A stretch of DNA of 64,000 nucleotides from Pseudomonas fortuita (GTDB lineage: Bacteria > Pseudomonadota > Gammaproteobacteria > Pseudomonadales > Pseudomonadaceae), in the NCBI RefSeq assembly GCF_026898135.2, contig NZ_CP114035.2, positions 1,715,501 through 1,779,500 on the forward strand, given 5' to 3'. The stretch's first letter is position 1. The number at the start of each line of letters is the position of its first letter. Shown piece by piece: positions 27,823-36,557 of this stretch. The notes under the pieces are model-generated. The model did no database searches. It saw nothing but the letters and a program-made list of their open reading frames with translations, and was not told the DNA's origin. Position numbers and translations under genes: made by a program.

Positions 27823-28848
27823 ATGTATACCCTGGCCCGCCAGCTGCTGTTCAAGCTTTCTCCGGAAACCTCCCACGACCTGTCCCTGGACCTGATCGGT
27901 GCCGGTGGCCGCCTTGGCCTTAACGGCATGCTGTGCAAGCAGCCGGCAGCATTGCCGGTCACGGTCATGGGCTTGAACTTCGCCAACCCGGTGGGCCTGG
28001 CTGCCGGCCTGGACAAAAACGGCGCAGCCATCGACGGTTTCGCCCAGCTGGGTTTCGGTTTTGTCGAAATCGGCACCGTCACCCCGCGGCCGCAGCCGGG
28101 TAACCCCAAGCCGCGGCTGTTCCGATTGCCGGAAGCCACGGCCATCATCAACCGCATGGGCTTCAACAACCTGGGTGTTGATAACCTGCTCGACCGGGTA
28201 CGTGCGTCGCGTTACAAGGGCGTGCTGGGCATCAACATCGGCAAGAACTTCGACACCCCGGTGGAGCGTGCCGTCGATGATTACCTGATCTGCCTGGACA
28301 AGGTGTACACCGCCGCCAGCTATATCACCGTCAACGTCAGCTCGCCGAACACCCCCGGCCTGCGCAGCCTGCAGTTCGGCGATTCGCTCAAGCAGTTGCT
28401 CGATGCCCTGGCCGTGCGCCGTGAGCAGCTGGCCGCTACCCATGGCAAGCGCGTGCCGCTGGCCATCAAGATTGCCCCGGACATGAGTGACGAAGAAACC
28501 GCGCTGGTAGCCGCCGCCCTGATGGAATCGGGCATGGATGCGGTGATCGCCACCAACACCACGCTGGGTCGTGAAGGTGTCGAAGGGCTGCCGTATGGTG
28601 GCGAGGCGGGCGGCCTGTCGGGCGCGCCAGTGCTGGAGAAGAGCACCCACATCGTCAAGGTGCTGGCAGGTGAACTGGGCGGCAAACTGCCGATCATTGC
28701 TGCCGGTGGCATTACCGAAGGCCGTCACGCTGCCGAGAAAATCGCCGCCGGGGCGAGCCTGGTGCAGATCTATTCGGGCTTCATCTACAAGGGGCCGGCA
28801 CTTGTCCGCGAGGCGGTGGACGCTATCGCGGCAATGCCACGGGTTTGA
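27823..28848 (+). CDS. pyrD: dihydroorotate dehydrogenase (quinone), class 2
   Basis: The 341-residue membrane-associated flavoenzyme oxidises dihydroorotate to orotate in pyrimidine synthesis and passes the electrons to ubiquinone. The N-terminal amphipathic membrane helices ([20 protein letters not shown]) mark class 2. FMN-binding [11 protein letters not shown] and [14 protein letters not shown] are present, and the catalytic base Ser is in [14 protein letters not shown]. Substrate and FMN regions [10 protein letters not shown] and [16 protein letters not shown] are intact. ATG 27823 gives the typical length. Confidence 0.96.
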   Translation: MYTLARQLLFKLSPETSHDLSLDLIGAGGRLGLNGMLCKQPAALPVTVMGLNFANPVGLAAGLDKNGAAIDGFAQLGFGFVEIGTVTPRPQPGNPKPRLFRLPEATAIINRMGFNNLGVDNLLDRVRASRYKGVLGINIGKNFDTPVERAVDDYLICLDKVYTAASYITVNVSSPNTPGLRSLQFGDSLKQLLDALAVRREQLAATHGKRVPLAIKIAPDMSDEETALVAAALMESGMDAVIATNTTLGREGVEGLPYGGEAGGLSGAPVLEKSTHIVKVLAGELGGKLPIIAAGGITEGRHAAEKIAAGASLVQIYSGFIYKGPALVREAVDAIAAMPRV

Positions 28849-28855
28849 TCGGCAG

Positions 28856-28886
28856 ACAAAAAAAGGGCCCCTTCAAGGGGCCCCTG
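28856..28886 (-). terminator. intrinsic terminator of rmf
   Basis: The dyad GGGCCCCTT / AAGGGGCCC is followed on the minus strand by a run of seven or more T (the A-run at 28858-28864 on the plus strand). It lies about 60 bases after the rmf stop; on the plus strand there is no T-run after the stem, so it probably serves rmf rather than pyrD. Confidence 0.8.
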
Positions 28887-28944
28887 GGCCTTCGCCCGCC
28901 GCCCGGATGGGGCGTGCATGGTAAATCGAATTCAGTGTCCTCGA

Positions 28945-29160
28945 TCAGCCAACGGCGTGATTTTCGTTGAGTCTATGGATACCAGCGGTGCCAGTCATTC
29001 CGTCCCAGTTATCACCGCGACCTTCGCGCCAGCCGTTGATCCAGGCTTGGCGAACAGAAGGAAGATTGAAGGGGCAAAGTTCGCGGGATTTGCCGGTGAC
29101 CCCATATTGGTAGCCACGTGAATATGCTCTTTCCAACGGATCACGCTTAAGTCTTCTCAT
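28945..29160 (-). CDS. rmf: ribosome modulation factor
   Basis: The 71-residue basic protein matches Rmf: MRRLKRDPLERAYSRGYQYG, the central LCPF and RQAWINGWREGRGD. It binds the 30S subunit in stationary phase and, with HPF, dimerises ribosomes into inactive 100S particles. It has its own terminator and a long structured 5' leader (next entry). It is convergent with pyrD. Confidence 0.96.
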   Translation of the reverse strand: MRRLKRDPLERAYSRGYQYGVTGKSRELCPFNLPSVRQAWINGWREGRGDNWDGMTGTAGIHRLNENHAVG

Positions 29161-29295
29161 AGGGTGTTGCCCTCACTTGTTGACTGTAATGTCCCGTCGG
29201 CCTCTCTGAGGCCGGGCAGAGTCTTTCTGCCGGTTTGCGCTCGCTGCCGGCGTGGCGAGCTGAAAGTGCCGCCTCGTTGCGAAGCGGCCTGAGAC
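29161..29295 (-). ncRNA. structured 5' leader of rmf (rmf RNA motif)
   Basis: Read toward rmf, four compact hairpins occur in a row. They are GCCGC..GCGGC (29268-29288), GCTCGC..GCGAGC (29239-29260), GGCAGA..TCTGCC (29215-29231) and CGGCCTC AGA GAGGCCG (29198-29214). The last ends about 38 bases before the rmf start. A conserved Pseudomonas RNA motif upstream of rmf has been described computationally, and position and hairpin series fit it. Its function is not established; it may protect or time rmf mRNA in stationary phase. Confidence 0.7.
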
Positions 29296-29721
29296 CAGTT
29301 CTAACGAATGCGAGTCACGGTGTGAATGATCGATTTGTCATAAGCACGTAACCTTTCATAGGGTCAGGGGATAAGTAAATAAATGCGACTTAACCTTATT
29401 TGAGGTTTGGCCCGCTATGATCGGGGTTTGCTGATGATTGACGTCATTTCGCCAGCGTCTCTGGCGGGTGGCAGAAATAATTTGAAATGCGACGAAGGGT
29501 CACACAGGCCCCGGCATCGCCAGAATTTTTTGTACTGCCTGATGATCTAAGCTGTCTTTGCCACTGGGCCGAGCGCAGATCGGTCAGGCGGCCCGGCCCT
29601 TCGCGGCACGCTTATGTGCCGAAAGGGGCCACCCGCACGCCTGCTGGAAAGGCATGCGGGCAAACATCGCGGGGCGATGCGTCGCCTCGTCAGTCAAATA
29701 GCCCAAGGCTCTGGAATACTC
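29296..29721. other. intergenic region between rmf leader and rlmL
   Basis: This 426-base stretch holds the divergent promoters of rmf and rlmL but no credible gene. An A/T-rich part (29340-29420) probably contains the rmf promoter. A short hairpin CGCCAG..CTGGCG lies at about 29450-29466. Two further hairpins precede rlmL: one with CGGCAC..GTGCCG at its core (29595-29630), and CCCGCA-c-GCCT..AGGC-a-TGCGGG (29632-29660). No T-run follows either, so they look like mRNA leader structure rather than terminators. A plus-strand open frame of 90 codons from 29487 has no family resemblance. Confidence 0.5.
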
Positions 29722-31917
29722 ATGTCGGACCGTTTCGAACTCTACCTCACCTGCCCTAAAGGCCTTGAAAGCCTGCTTGCCGAGGAGGCCAAGGGCCTTG
29801 GCCTTGACGAGGTGCGTGAGCACACCTCGGCCATCCGCGGCGCCGCCGACATGGAAACCGCCTACCGCCTGTGCGTATGGTCGCGCCTGGCCAACCGGGT
29901 GCTGCTGGTGCTCAAGCGCTTCTCCATGAAGAACGCCGACGACCTTTACGACGGCGTGAACGCGGTTGACTGGGCCGACCACCTGGCAGCCGACGGCACC
30001 CTGGCGGTGGAATTCAGCGGCCATGGCTCGGGCATCGACAACACGCACTTCGGTGCGCTGAAGGTCAAGGACGCCATCGTCGACAAGCTGCGCAACCGCG
30101 AAGGCCTGCGCCCGTCGGTGGAAAAAATCGACCCTGACGTGCGTGTGCACCTGCGCCTGGACCGTGGTGAGGCCATCCTTTCCCTCGACCTGTCCGGCCA
30201 CAGCCTGCACCAGCGTGGCTACCGCCTGCAGCAAGGGGCTGCGCCGCTGAAGGAAAACCTGGCGGCGGCGGTGCTGATCCGCTCGGGCTGGCCGCGCATT
30301 GCCGCCGAAGGTGGCGCGCTGGCCGACCCGATGTGCGGTGTGGGCACCTTCCTGGTCGAAGCGGCGATGATCGCCGCCGATATCGCGCCCAACCTCAAGC
30401 GTGAGCGTTGGGGCTTCAGTGCCTGGCTCGGCCACGTGCCGGCGCTGTGGCGCAAGGTGCACGACGAGGCGCAGGCGCGGGCGCAGGCCGGCCTGGCCAA
30501 GCCACCGCTGTGGATCCGTGGCTACGAGGCCGACCCGCGGCTGATCCAGCCGGGCCGCAATAACGTCGAGCGTGCCGGGCTGGGCGACTGGGTGAAGATC
30601 TATCAGGGCGAGGTCAGCACCTTCGAACCACGCCCGGACCAGAACCAGAAAGGCCTGGTCATCAGCAACCCACCCTATGGCGAGCGCCTGGGTGACGAAG
30701 CCAGCTTGCTGTACCTCTATCAGAACGTGGGCGAGCGCCTGCGTCAGGCGTGCATGGGCTGGGAGGCGGCGGTGTTCACCGGCGCGCCGCAGCTGGGCAA
30801 GCGCATGGGTATTCGCAGCCACAAGCAGTACGCGTTCTGGAACGGCGCCTTGCCGTGCAAGCTGCTGCTGTTCAAGGTGCAGCCTGACCAGTTCGTGACG
30901 GGCGAGCGCCGCGAGGCACAGCCCGAAAGCGCGCAAGTCCGCGAACAGGCACCGTCGGTAGCCAGCGAGCCGGCGCGCCTGTCGGAAGGGGCGCAGATGT
31001 TTGCCAACCGTCTGCAGAAGAACCTCAAGCAACTGGGCAAGTGGGCTCGTCGCGAGCAGGTGGACTGCTACCGCCTGTACGATGCCGACATGCCCGAGTA
31101 CGCCCTGGCAGTCGACCTGTACCACGACTGGGTGCATGTGCAGGAATACGCTGCGCCACGTTCGATCGACCCGGACAAGGCCCAATCGCGCCTGCTCGAT
31201 GCCTTGGCGGCGATCCCTCAGGCACTGGGCATTTCGCCGCAGCGCGTGGTGCTCAAGCGCCGCGAGCGGCAGAGTGGTACCCGCCAGTACGAGCGCCAGG
31301 CCACCGAGGGCCGCTTCCAGGAAGTGAACGAAGGTGGCGTCAAGCTGCTGGTCAACCTCACCGACTACCTCGACACCGGTCTGTTCCTGGACCACCGTCC
31401 GATGCGCATGCGCATCCAGCGCGAGGCTGCCGGCAAGCGTTTCTTGAACCTGTTCTGCTACACCGCTACGGCGTCGGTGCATGCAGCCAAGGGCGGGGCG
31501 CGCAGCACCACCAGTGTCGACCTGTCGAAAACCTACCTCGACTGGGCGCGTCGCAACCTGGCGCTCAATGGCTTCTCCGAGCGCAACCGCCTGGAGCAGG
31601 GTGATGTGATGGCCTGGCTGGAAAGCAACCGCGACAGCTACGACCTGATCTTCATCGACCCGCCAACCTTCTCCAACTCCAAGCGTATGGAAGGCGTGTT
31701 CGATGTGCAGCGTGACCACGTGCAACTGCTGGACCTGGCCATGGCTCGGCTGGCGCCGGAGGGGGTGTTGTATTTCTCCAACAACTTCCGCAAGTTCCAG
31801 CTCGACGAGCACCTGATGGCACGCTATGCCGTGGAGGAAATCACCGCCCAGACCCTGGACCCGGACTTTGCCCGTAACAACCGCATCCACCGCGCCTGGC
31901 GTCTGCAATTGCGTTGA
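29722..31917 (+). CDS. rlmL: 23S rRNA (guanine) methyltransferase RlmKL, bifunctional
   Basis: The 731-residue enzyme methylates G2445 (N2) and G2069 (N7) of 23S rRNA. A THUMP domain (about residues 1-160) leads to the first methyltransferase domain, with DPMCGVGTFLVEAA (near 205) and the catalytic NPPYGERL (near 312). A linker with two conserved regions then leads to the second methyltransferase (about 480-731: FLDHRPMR, FLNLFCYTATASVHAAKGGA, IFIDPPTFSNSKRM). The start is ATG 29722 (MSDRFELYLTCPKGLE); a longer frame upstream runs through leader hairpins. Confidence 0.95.
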   Translation: MSDRFELYLTCPKGLESLLAEEAKGLGLDEVREHTSAIRGAADMETAYRLCVWSRLANRVLLVLKRFSMKNADDLYDGVNAVDWADHLAADGTLAVEFSGHGSGIDNTHFGALKVKDAIVDKLRNREGLRPSVEKIDPDVRVHLRLDRGEAILSLDLSGHSLHQRGYRLQQGAAPLKENLAAAVLIRSGWPRIAAEGGALADPMCGVGTFLVEAAMIAADIAPNLKRERWGFSAWLGHVPALWRKVHDEAQARAQAGLAKPPLWIRGYEADPRLIQPGRNNVERAGLGDWVKIYQGEVSTFEPRPDQNQKGLVISNPPYGERLGDEASLLYLYQNVGERLRQACMGWEAAVFTGAPQLGKRMGIRSHKQYAFWNGALPCKLLLFKVQPDQFVTGERREAQPESAQVREQAPSVASEPARLSEGAQMFANRLQKNLKQLGKWARREQVDCYRLYDADMPEYALAVDLYHDWVHVQEYAAPRSIDPDKAQSRLLDALAAIPQALGISPQRVVLKRRERQSGTRQYERQATEGRFQEVNEGGVKLLVNLTDYLDTGLFLDHRPMRMRIQREAAGKRFLNLFCYTATASVHAAKGGARSTTSVDLSKTYLDWARRNLALNGFSERNRLEQGDVMAWLESNRDSYDLIFIDPPTFSNSKRMEGVFDVQRDHVQLLDLAMARLAPEGVLYFSNNFRKFQLDEHLMARYAVEEITAQTLDPDFARNNRIHRAWRLQLR

Positions 31918-32011
31918 GCCGACGAGGTACGTTGCGCGGCTGATGGCCAATAGCTATAAATGAGGGCAGGGCAAGCTAATCCGCAGGACGCTGACGTGAC
32001 GAGATGGGTGT

Positions 32012-34405
32012 ATGTCAAAGTGTGGCGTGCGTGCGCGGTTATCTGGCCTGTGCACAGAAGCGGTGTCCGCCTGGGCGGTGGCGCTGGTGGTCTTGGTGGC
32101 GGGCGGCCTGTTGACGGCCGCCTTGGCGCTTGCCGCGCAGGGTGTCTACAAGCAGCAGTTGCGCCAGCGTTTCGAGTTGCTGGCCAGCGAGCGCTTCAGC
32201 CGCATTGCTGAACGCTTCGATGAACAGCAGCAGCGGCTGGACGGCCTGCGGCGGTTCTTCGGCTTTTCCAACACAGTCACCTCACTTGAATTTGACGGTT
32301 ACACCAGGCCGTTGCTGCAGCGCACGCTGGCCTACGCCTGGGCGCCCCGCGTCGAAGCTGCGCAACGCGCCGAGTTCGAGCGCCATGCGCGTGAGCATTC
32401 GGGCCCGGGCTATGTAATCCGTGATCAGGACGCGCAAGGCCAGTGGCGCCCCGCGCCACAGCGCGACCATTACTTCCCTGTGCTGTATACCCAATCGGGT
32501 GAAATGCCCGGGCTGCCGTATGGGCTGGATCTTGCCGGCCAAGGTGCGGCCCAGGCCGCGCTGGCGCGCGCACTCGGGCCTGGCAGCATGGCGGTGTCAG
32601 AACCCCTGGCCTTGTACGATATTCCTTCGTACGCGCGTGGTCTGCTGCTGGTGGCGCCGGTGTTTTCCGACGCAAACGAGCATGGCGCAGCAGCAGGCTA
32701 CGTCATGGCCTTGCTGAGCATGCGCGAGCTGGTGAGCGATGGGCGGCCAGTGGCGACGGATGACAACCTGGTGGTGCGTATCGTTGATCCGTCCGGCTTG
32801 CAAGGGCCGGAAGTGATGTTCGACTCGCTGAACCAGGCAGCCCCCTTGTCGCTGGCCAGCAACCAAGTGTTGCAGCTGGCCGACCATCGCTTTGAGTTGA
32901 GCATCCTGCCGAGCCTGGCCTTCTTGCAGGCTAATCGTTCGTCAGCTGTGCTGGCAGTCGTTCTACTGGGCGGGTTGTTGAGCCTGCTGCTCAGCGCCTT
33001 GCTGTACAACCTGTTCAGCCAGCGCCAGCGCGCCCTGGCCCTGGTCGAGCAGCGCACCGCCGAACTGCGGGTCAGCGAGCAGTCGCTGCGAGGTACCCAC
33101 AACCAGTTGCGCAGCGTGCTGGATGCGGCCACCCAAGTGGCGATCATTGCCACCAACCTCAAGGGTGTAGTGAGTACGTTCAATGCCGGTGCAGAGCGTA
33201 TGCTCGGTTATCCGGCCAGCGAGGCGATCGGCCAGCTTCGCCTTGACCACCTGGTGCTGCCCGAAGAACTGAGCCAGCGGGCTCAGGCGCTGAGCCTGCG
33301 CTATGGCCGCACGATCGCCGGTGGTCAGGCCATGTTCGCCGAAACGGTTCAAGCGCAGGGTGCCGAGCCTGGGGAGTGGACATTGTTGCGCGCCGATGGC
33401 AGTCAGCTGGTGGCCAACATGCTGGTTACCGCCATGCTGGATGAACAGGGTTTGTGGGTGGGCTATCTGGCCATCTGCATTGATGTCACAGAGCGGCGTC
33501 GGGTGCATGAGGCGCTGGCGGCGCGTGACCGACTGCTGGAAAAGCTCAGCGCCGAGGTGCCGGGCGGTATCTACCAGTATCGCCTCGATGCCAATGGTCA
33601 TTCGTGCTTTCCCTATGCCAGCCAAGGGCTGTACGACATCTATGAAGTCGACCTGCAGCAGCTGCGCGAGGATGCCACGCTGGTGTTCGAGCGTATCCAC
33701 CCCGACGACCTGGACCGCGTGCGCCGCTCGGTGCGTTATTCGGCCGAGCACCTGGCGCCCTGGCGCGAGGAATACCGGGTATGCCTGCCGCGTGCCGGGC
33801 TACGCTGGGTGCGTGGCGAAGCGACGCCAGAGGTGGGTGAGCAAGGCTGCACGCTGTGGCATGGCTACCTGACGGATATCTCCGACCTCAAGGGCGTGGA
33901 GGAGGAATTGAGGGCGTTGTCGGTGACCGATTCGCTGACGGGCATCCATAACCGCCGCTACTTTCAGGAGCGGCTCAAGGTTGAGCTGGAACGCGCCCAG
34001 CGCGAAGGCGTGGCGCTGGCCGTGATCATGCTCGACATCGATCACTTCAAATGCATCAACGACCGCTTCGGCCATGCCATGGGCGATCGCGTGCTGCGCA
34101 GCTTGTGCCAGCGTATCGGCCAGCGTTTGCGGCGTACTGATGTGTTCTGTCGGCTGGGCGGGGAAGAATTCATGGTGCTGTGCCCGGGCAGTGATGCTGA
34201 GCAGGCGCGGTTGTTAGCGCTTGAGTTATGGCAAGGGGTGCGCACGTTGCCGGTGGAAGGCGTGGGCCAGGTGACCGCGAGTTTTGGTGTGGCTGGCTGG
34301 CGGCCGGGGGAGGGTGCCGATGCCCTGCTGCTACGGGCTGATGCGGGTGTTTACATCGCGAAACAGGCCGGGCGGGACCGGGTGGAGGGGGAGTCGGCCT
34401 GTTAG
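32012..34405 (+). CDS. membrane CHASE-PAS-PAS-GGDEF diguanylate cyclase
   Basis: The 797-residue protein has an N-terminal membrane helix (about 20-42), a periplasmic CHASE sensor (about 80-270) and a second helix (about 305-330, AVLAVVLLGGLLSLLLSALLY). Two PAS domains follow (about 355-495 and 515-625, the second with a PAC motif GYLTDISDLK), and then a GGDEF domain (about 635-795). The active site is GGEEF, and the product-inhibition I-site RRTD stands exactly five residues before it, so it should make c-di-GMP and be feedback-inhibited. No EAL domain is present. The signal is unknown; CHASE domains bind small extracellular ligands. Confidence 0.9.
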   Translation: MSKCGVRARLSGLCTEAVSAWAVALVVLVAGGLLTAALALAAQGVYKQQLRQRFELLASERFSRIAERFDEQQQRLDGLRRFFGFSNTVTSLEFDGYTRPLLQRTLAYAWAPRVEAAQRAEFERHAREHSGPGYVIRDQDAQGQWRPAPQRDHYFPVLYTQSGEMPGLPYGLDLAGQGAAQAALARALGPGSMAVSEPLALYDIPSYARGLLLVAPVFSDANEHGAAAGYVMALLSMRELVSDGRPVATDDNLVVRIVDPSGLQGPEVMFDSLNQAAPLSLASNQVLQLADHRFELSILPSLAFLQANRSSAVLAVVLLGGLLSLLLSALLYNLFSQRQRALALVEQRTAELRVSEQSLRGTHNQLRSVLDAATQVAIIATNLKGVVSTFNAGAERMLGYPASEAIGQLRLDHLVLPEELSQRAQALSLRYGRTIAGGQAMFAETVQAQGAEPGEWTLLRADGSQLVANMLVTAMLDEQGLWVGYLAICIDVTERRRVHEALAARDRLLEKLSAEVPGGIYQYRLDANGHSCFPYASQGLYDIYEVDLQQLREDATLVFERIHPDDLDRVRRSVRYSAEHLAPWREEYRVCLPRAGLRWVRGEATPEVGEQGCTLWHGYLTDISDLKGVEEELRALSVTDSLTGIHNRRYFQERLKVELERAQREGVALAVIMLDIDHFKCINDRFGHAMGDRVLRSLCQRIGQRLRRTDVFCRLGGEEFMVLCPGSDAEQARLLALELWQGVRTLPVEGVGQVTASFGVAGWRPGEGADALLLRADAGVYIAKQAGRDRVEGESAC

Positions 34406-34413
34406 CTGCCAGC

Positions 34414-34524
34414 TGTCTGTGCCGGCCCTTTCGCGGCTAAAGCCGCTCCCACAGTGATCGCGCAAACTGTCACAGTTTGCGCAAGACACTTGCTCTCAGC
34501 CGCGAAAGGGCCGGTACGGACCAG
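34414..34524. repeat. REP inverted pair between cyclase gene and dacB
   Basis: The units GTGCCGGCCCTTTCGCGGCT (about 34421) and AGCCGCGAAAGGGCCGGTAC (about 34498) face each other. Between them sits a further perfect dyad, GCGCAAACTGT c ACAGTTTGCGC (34458-34480). The two genes that flank it converge. Confidence 0.88.
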
Positions 34525-34528
34525 CCAA

Positions 34529-35986
34529 TCAGTTGGCCGCTGTGCTGCCGGCCAGCTTCGGCTGGCGGTACAGGTCCAGCAGGACTTGGTCGAGCACCTG
34601 CGAAGCACCCCACGGTTTCGGGTCGTTGAGAATCGCCGCCACCGCCCAGGTATGGCCGTTGCTGTCGCGGCTGAAGCCGGCAATTGCCCGCACGGTATTC
34701 AGCGTGCCGGTCTTGATGTGGCCTTCACCGGTCATGGCAGTGCGCTTCAGGCGCTTGCGCATGGTGCCGTCCATGCCCACCAGCGGCATGGAGCTCATGA
34801 ATTCGGCAGCGTAGGGGCTCTTCCAGGCGGCCTGCAGCATCTGGGCCATCTCCCGGGTGCTGACCCGCTCGGCACGCGACAGGCCAGAGCCGTTCTCCAT
34901 GACCAGATGCGGCGCGGTAATGCCCTTTTTTGCCAGCCACTGGCGCACCACGCGCTGGGCGGCGCGGGCATCGTCCCCATCGGCATCGGTGCGGAACTGC
35001 GCGCCAAGGCTCAGGAACAGCTGCTGGGCCATGGTGTTGTTGCTGTACTTGTTGATGTCACGGATCACTTCCACCAGGTCTGGCGAGAAGGCGCGGGCCA
35101 GCAGGCGAGCACTCTTGGGTACATTCTCGATGCGGTCGCCACCCTGGATACTGCCACCCAGCTCGTTCCAGATGGCGCGCACGGCACCGGCGGCGTAGGT
35201 GGCGTGATCGAGCAGCGACAGATAGGTCTGCGAGTTGCAGCCGTCACCCAGCTGGCCGCTGACGGTGACGCTGATGCCATCGGCCTGTGGCACCGGGTTG
35301 TAGCGCACATCGCCTGTGCACTGCTTCGAAGCCACCGCCTTGACCTGGTTGTCGATGCGGATGCTGGCAATCGGTGGCTCGACCGCAACGGTCACCTTGC
35401 CGCCATCGTTGCGGGCCACGAAGCGCAGCGCCTTGAGGTTGACCAGCAGCGAATCGGGCTTGACCAGGAACGGCTTGTTTTCATCGCCGCCGTCATCGTT
35501 GAACTGCGGCAGGTTGGGCTGCACGAAGTGGCTGCGGTCCAGCACCAGGTCACCGGTGATGGTGCGCACGCCATTGGCGCGCAGGTCACGCATCAGCAGC
35601 CACAGCTTTTCCATGTTCAGTTTCGGGTCGCCGCCACCTTTAAGGTACAGGTTACCGTTGAGCACGCCATTGCTCAGGGTACCGTCGGTATAAAACTCGG
35701 TTTTCCACTGGAAGGTCGGGCCGAGCAGTTCGAGGGCCGCGTAGGTGGTGACCAGTTTCATGGTCGAGGCCGGGTTCACCGACACATCGGCATTGAACAC
35801 GGTGGGCGTGCCGGGGCCGTCCAGCGGCAGCATGACCAGCGACAGGGCCGTGTCCTGCAGCTTGTTGGCCTTGAGCGCCTGCTGCACTTTGGCGGGCAGG
35901 GTGGTATTGACGGTGGCGGCCTGGCTGGGCAATGCGAGTGGCAACAGCAGGCTTGCCAGAATGAGGGGACGAAGCGTTTTGATCAT
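34529..35986 (-). CDS. dacB: D-alanyl-D-alanine carboxypeptidase / endopeptidase (PBP4)
   Basis: The 485-residue periplasmic enzyme trims peptidoglycan peptides. A signal peptide (IKTLRPLILASLLLPLALPS, ending near QAA) is followed by the peptidase S13 motifs: STMK in NPASTMKLVTTYAA (S-x-x-K), the SNN of KYSNNTMAQQ and KTG in HIKTGTLNTV. Length and the internal domain insertion fit PBP4. I start at ATG 35986 (MIKTLRP), which places the signal peptide at the N terminus. Confidence 0.93.
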   Translation of the reverse strand: MIKTLRPLILASLLLPLALPSQAATVNTTLPAKVQQALKANKLQDTALSLVMLPLDGPGTPTVFNADVSVNPASTMKLVTTYAALELLGPTFQWKTEFYTDGTLSNGVLNGNLYLKGGGDPKLNMEKLWLLMRDLRANGVRTITGDLVLDRSHFVQPNLPQFNDDGGDENKPFLVKPDSLLVNLKALRFVARNDGGKVTVAVEPPIASIRIDNQVKAVASKQCTGDVRYNPVPQADGISVTVSGQLGDGCNSQTYLSLLDHATYAAGAVRAIWNELGGSIQGGDRIENVPKSARLLARAFSPDLVEVIRDINKYSNNTMAQQLFLSLGAQFRTDADGDDARAAQRVVRQWLAKKGITAPHLVMENGSGLSRAERVSTREMAQMLQAAWKSPYAAEFMSSMPLVGMDGTMRKRLKRTAMTGEGHIKTGTLNTVRAIAGFSRDSNGHTWAVAAILNDPKPWGASQVLDQVLLDLYRQPKLAGSTAAN

Positions 35987-36117
35987 AATGGATAAATACC
36001 CTGCGGCGAGGGAAAAGGGCATTGGGGCTGTAAGAGATGATGGCCCCACGACGAAAGAGTACGCATTATGCCCCAAGCGTAGCGACGATGCGCCACGTTC
36101 GACGGAAAAGCACCGCC

Positions 36118-36150
36118 AATAAAAAAGGCCACCACAAGGGCAGCCTTTTC
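36118..36150 (-). terminator. intrinsic terminator of yggL
   Basis: On the minus strand AAGGCTGCC pairs with GGTGGCCTT (two wobble pairs), followed by TTTTTTATT. It lies about 22 bases after the yggL stop. Confidence 0.75.
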
Positions 36151-36171
36151 AGCGATCAAGCCAGGCAGGTA

Positions 36172-36516
36172 TCACTCAGCCTTGTTGATCGGCTTTTCCG
36201 GGTACCAGGCGTCCAGCAGCGGGCTGACTTCGATCTTGGTCAGTTCGCTACGGCCCTTGAGCCAGGTTTCAACGGCAGCACGCTGTTCTTCGCTGACCGA
36301 TCCGCGTTTGACCGAGCACACCAGGCCGTAATCGTCACCGCCTACATAGTCCAGGCCGTTGGCGTCCATCGCTTCTTCCAGGAACGCATCGAGGAAAGCA
36401 TCGATTGCCTGGTCATCCAGATCTTCCTTGAATTCCAGGTTCAGCTCGAAGCCCAATTCCTGAAACTCGTCGACACACAGCTTTTTGCGCAGACGACGGG
36501 AGCGGTTTGTGGCCAT
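36172..36516 (-). CDS. yggL: YggL family (DUF469) 50S-associated protein
   Basis: The 114-residue protein has the YggL signatures NRSRRLRKKLCVDEFQELGF, AFLEEAMDANGLDYVGGDDYGLVC and a C-terminal basic tail. Members associate with the large ribosomal subunit and are thought to aid its assembly. AAGAGGA lies 6-8 bases before ATG 36516. It sits between the sensor kinase gene and dacB in the same orientation, with its own terminator. Confidence 0.9.
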   Translation of the reverse strand: MATNRSRRLRKKLCVDEFQELGFELNLEFKEDLDDQAIDAFLDAFLEEAMDANGLDYVGGDDYGLVCSVKRGSVSEEQRAAVETWLKGRSELTKIEVSPLLDAWYPEKPINKAE

Positions 36517-36557
36517 GAAACAATCCTCTTAGGTAATAACGCCGCGCAGTCTACCAG

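Noticed and set aside
29487..29759. 90-codon plus-strand frame before rlmL
   Set aside because: It runs through leader hairpins and into the rlmL start; composition is unlike a protein and no ribosome site fits.
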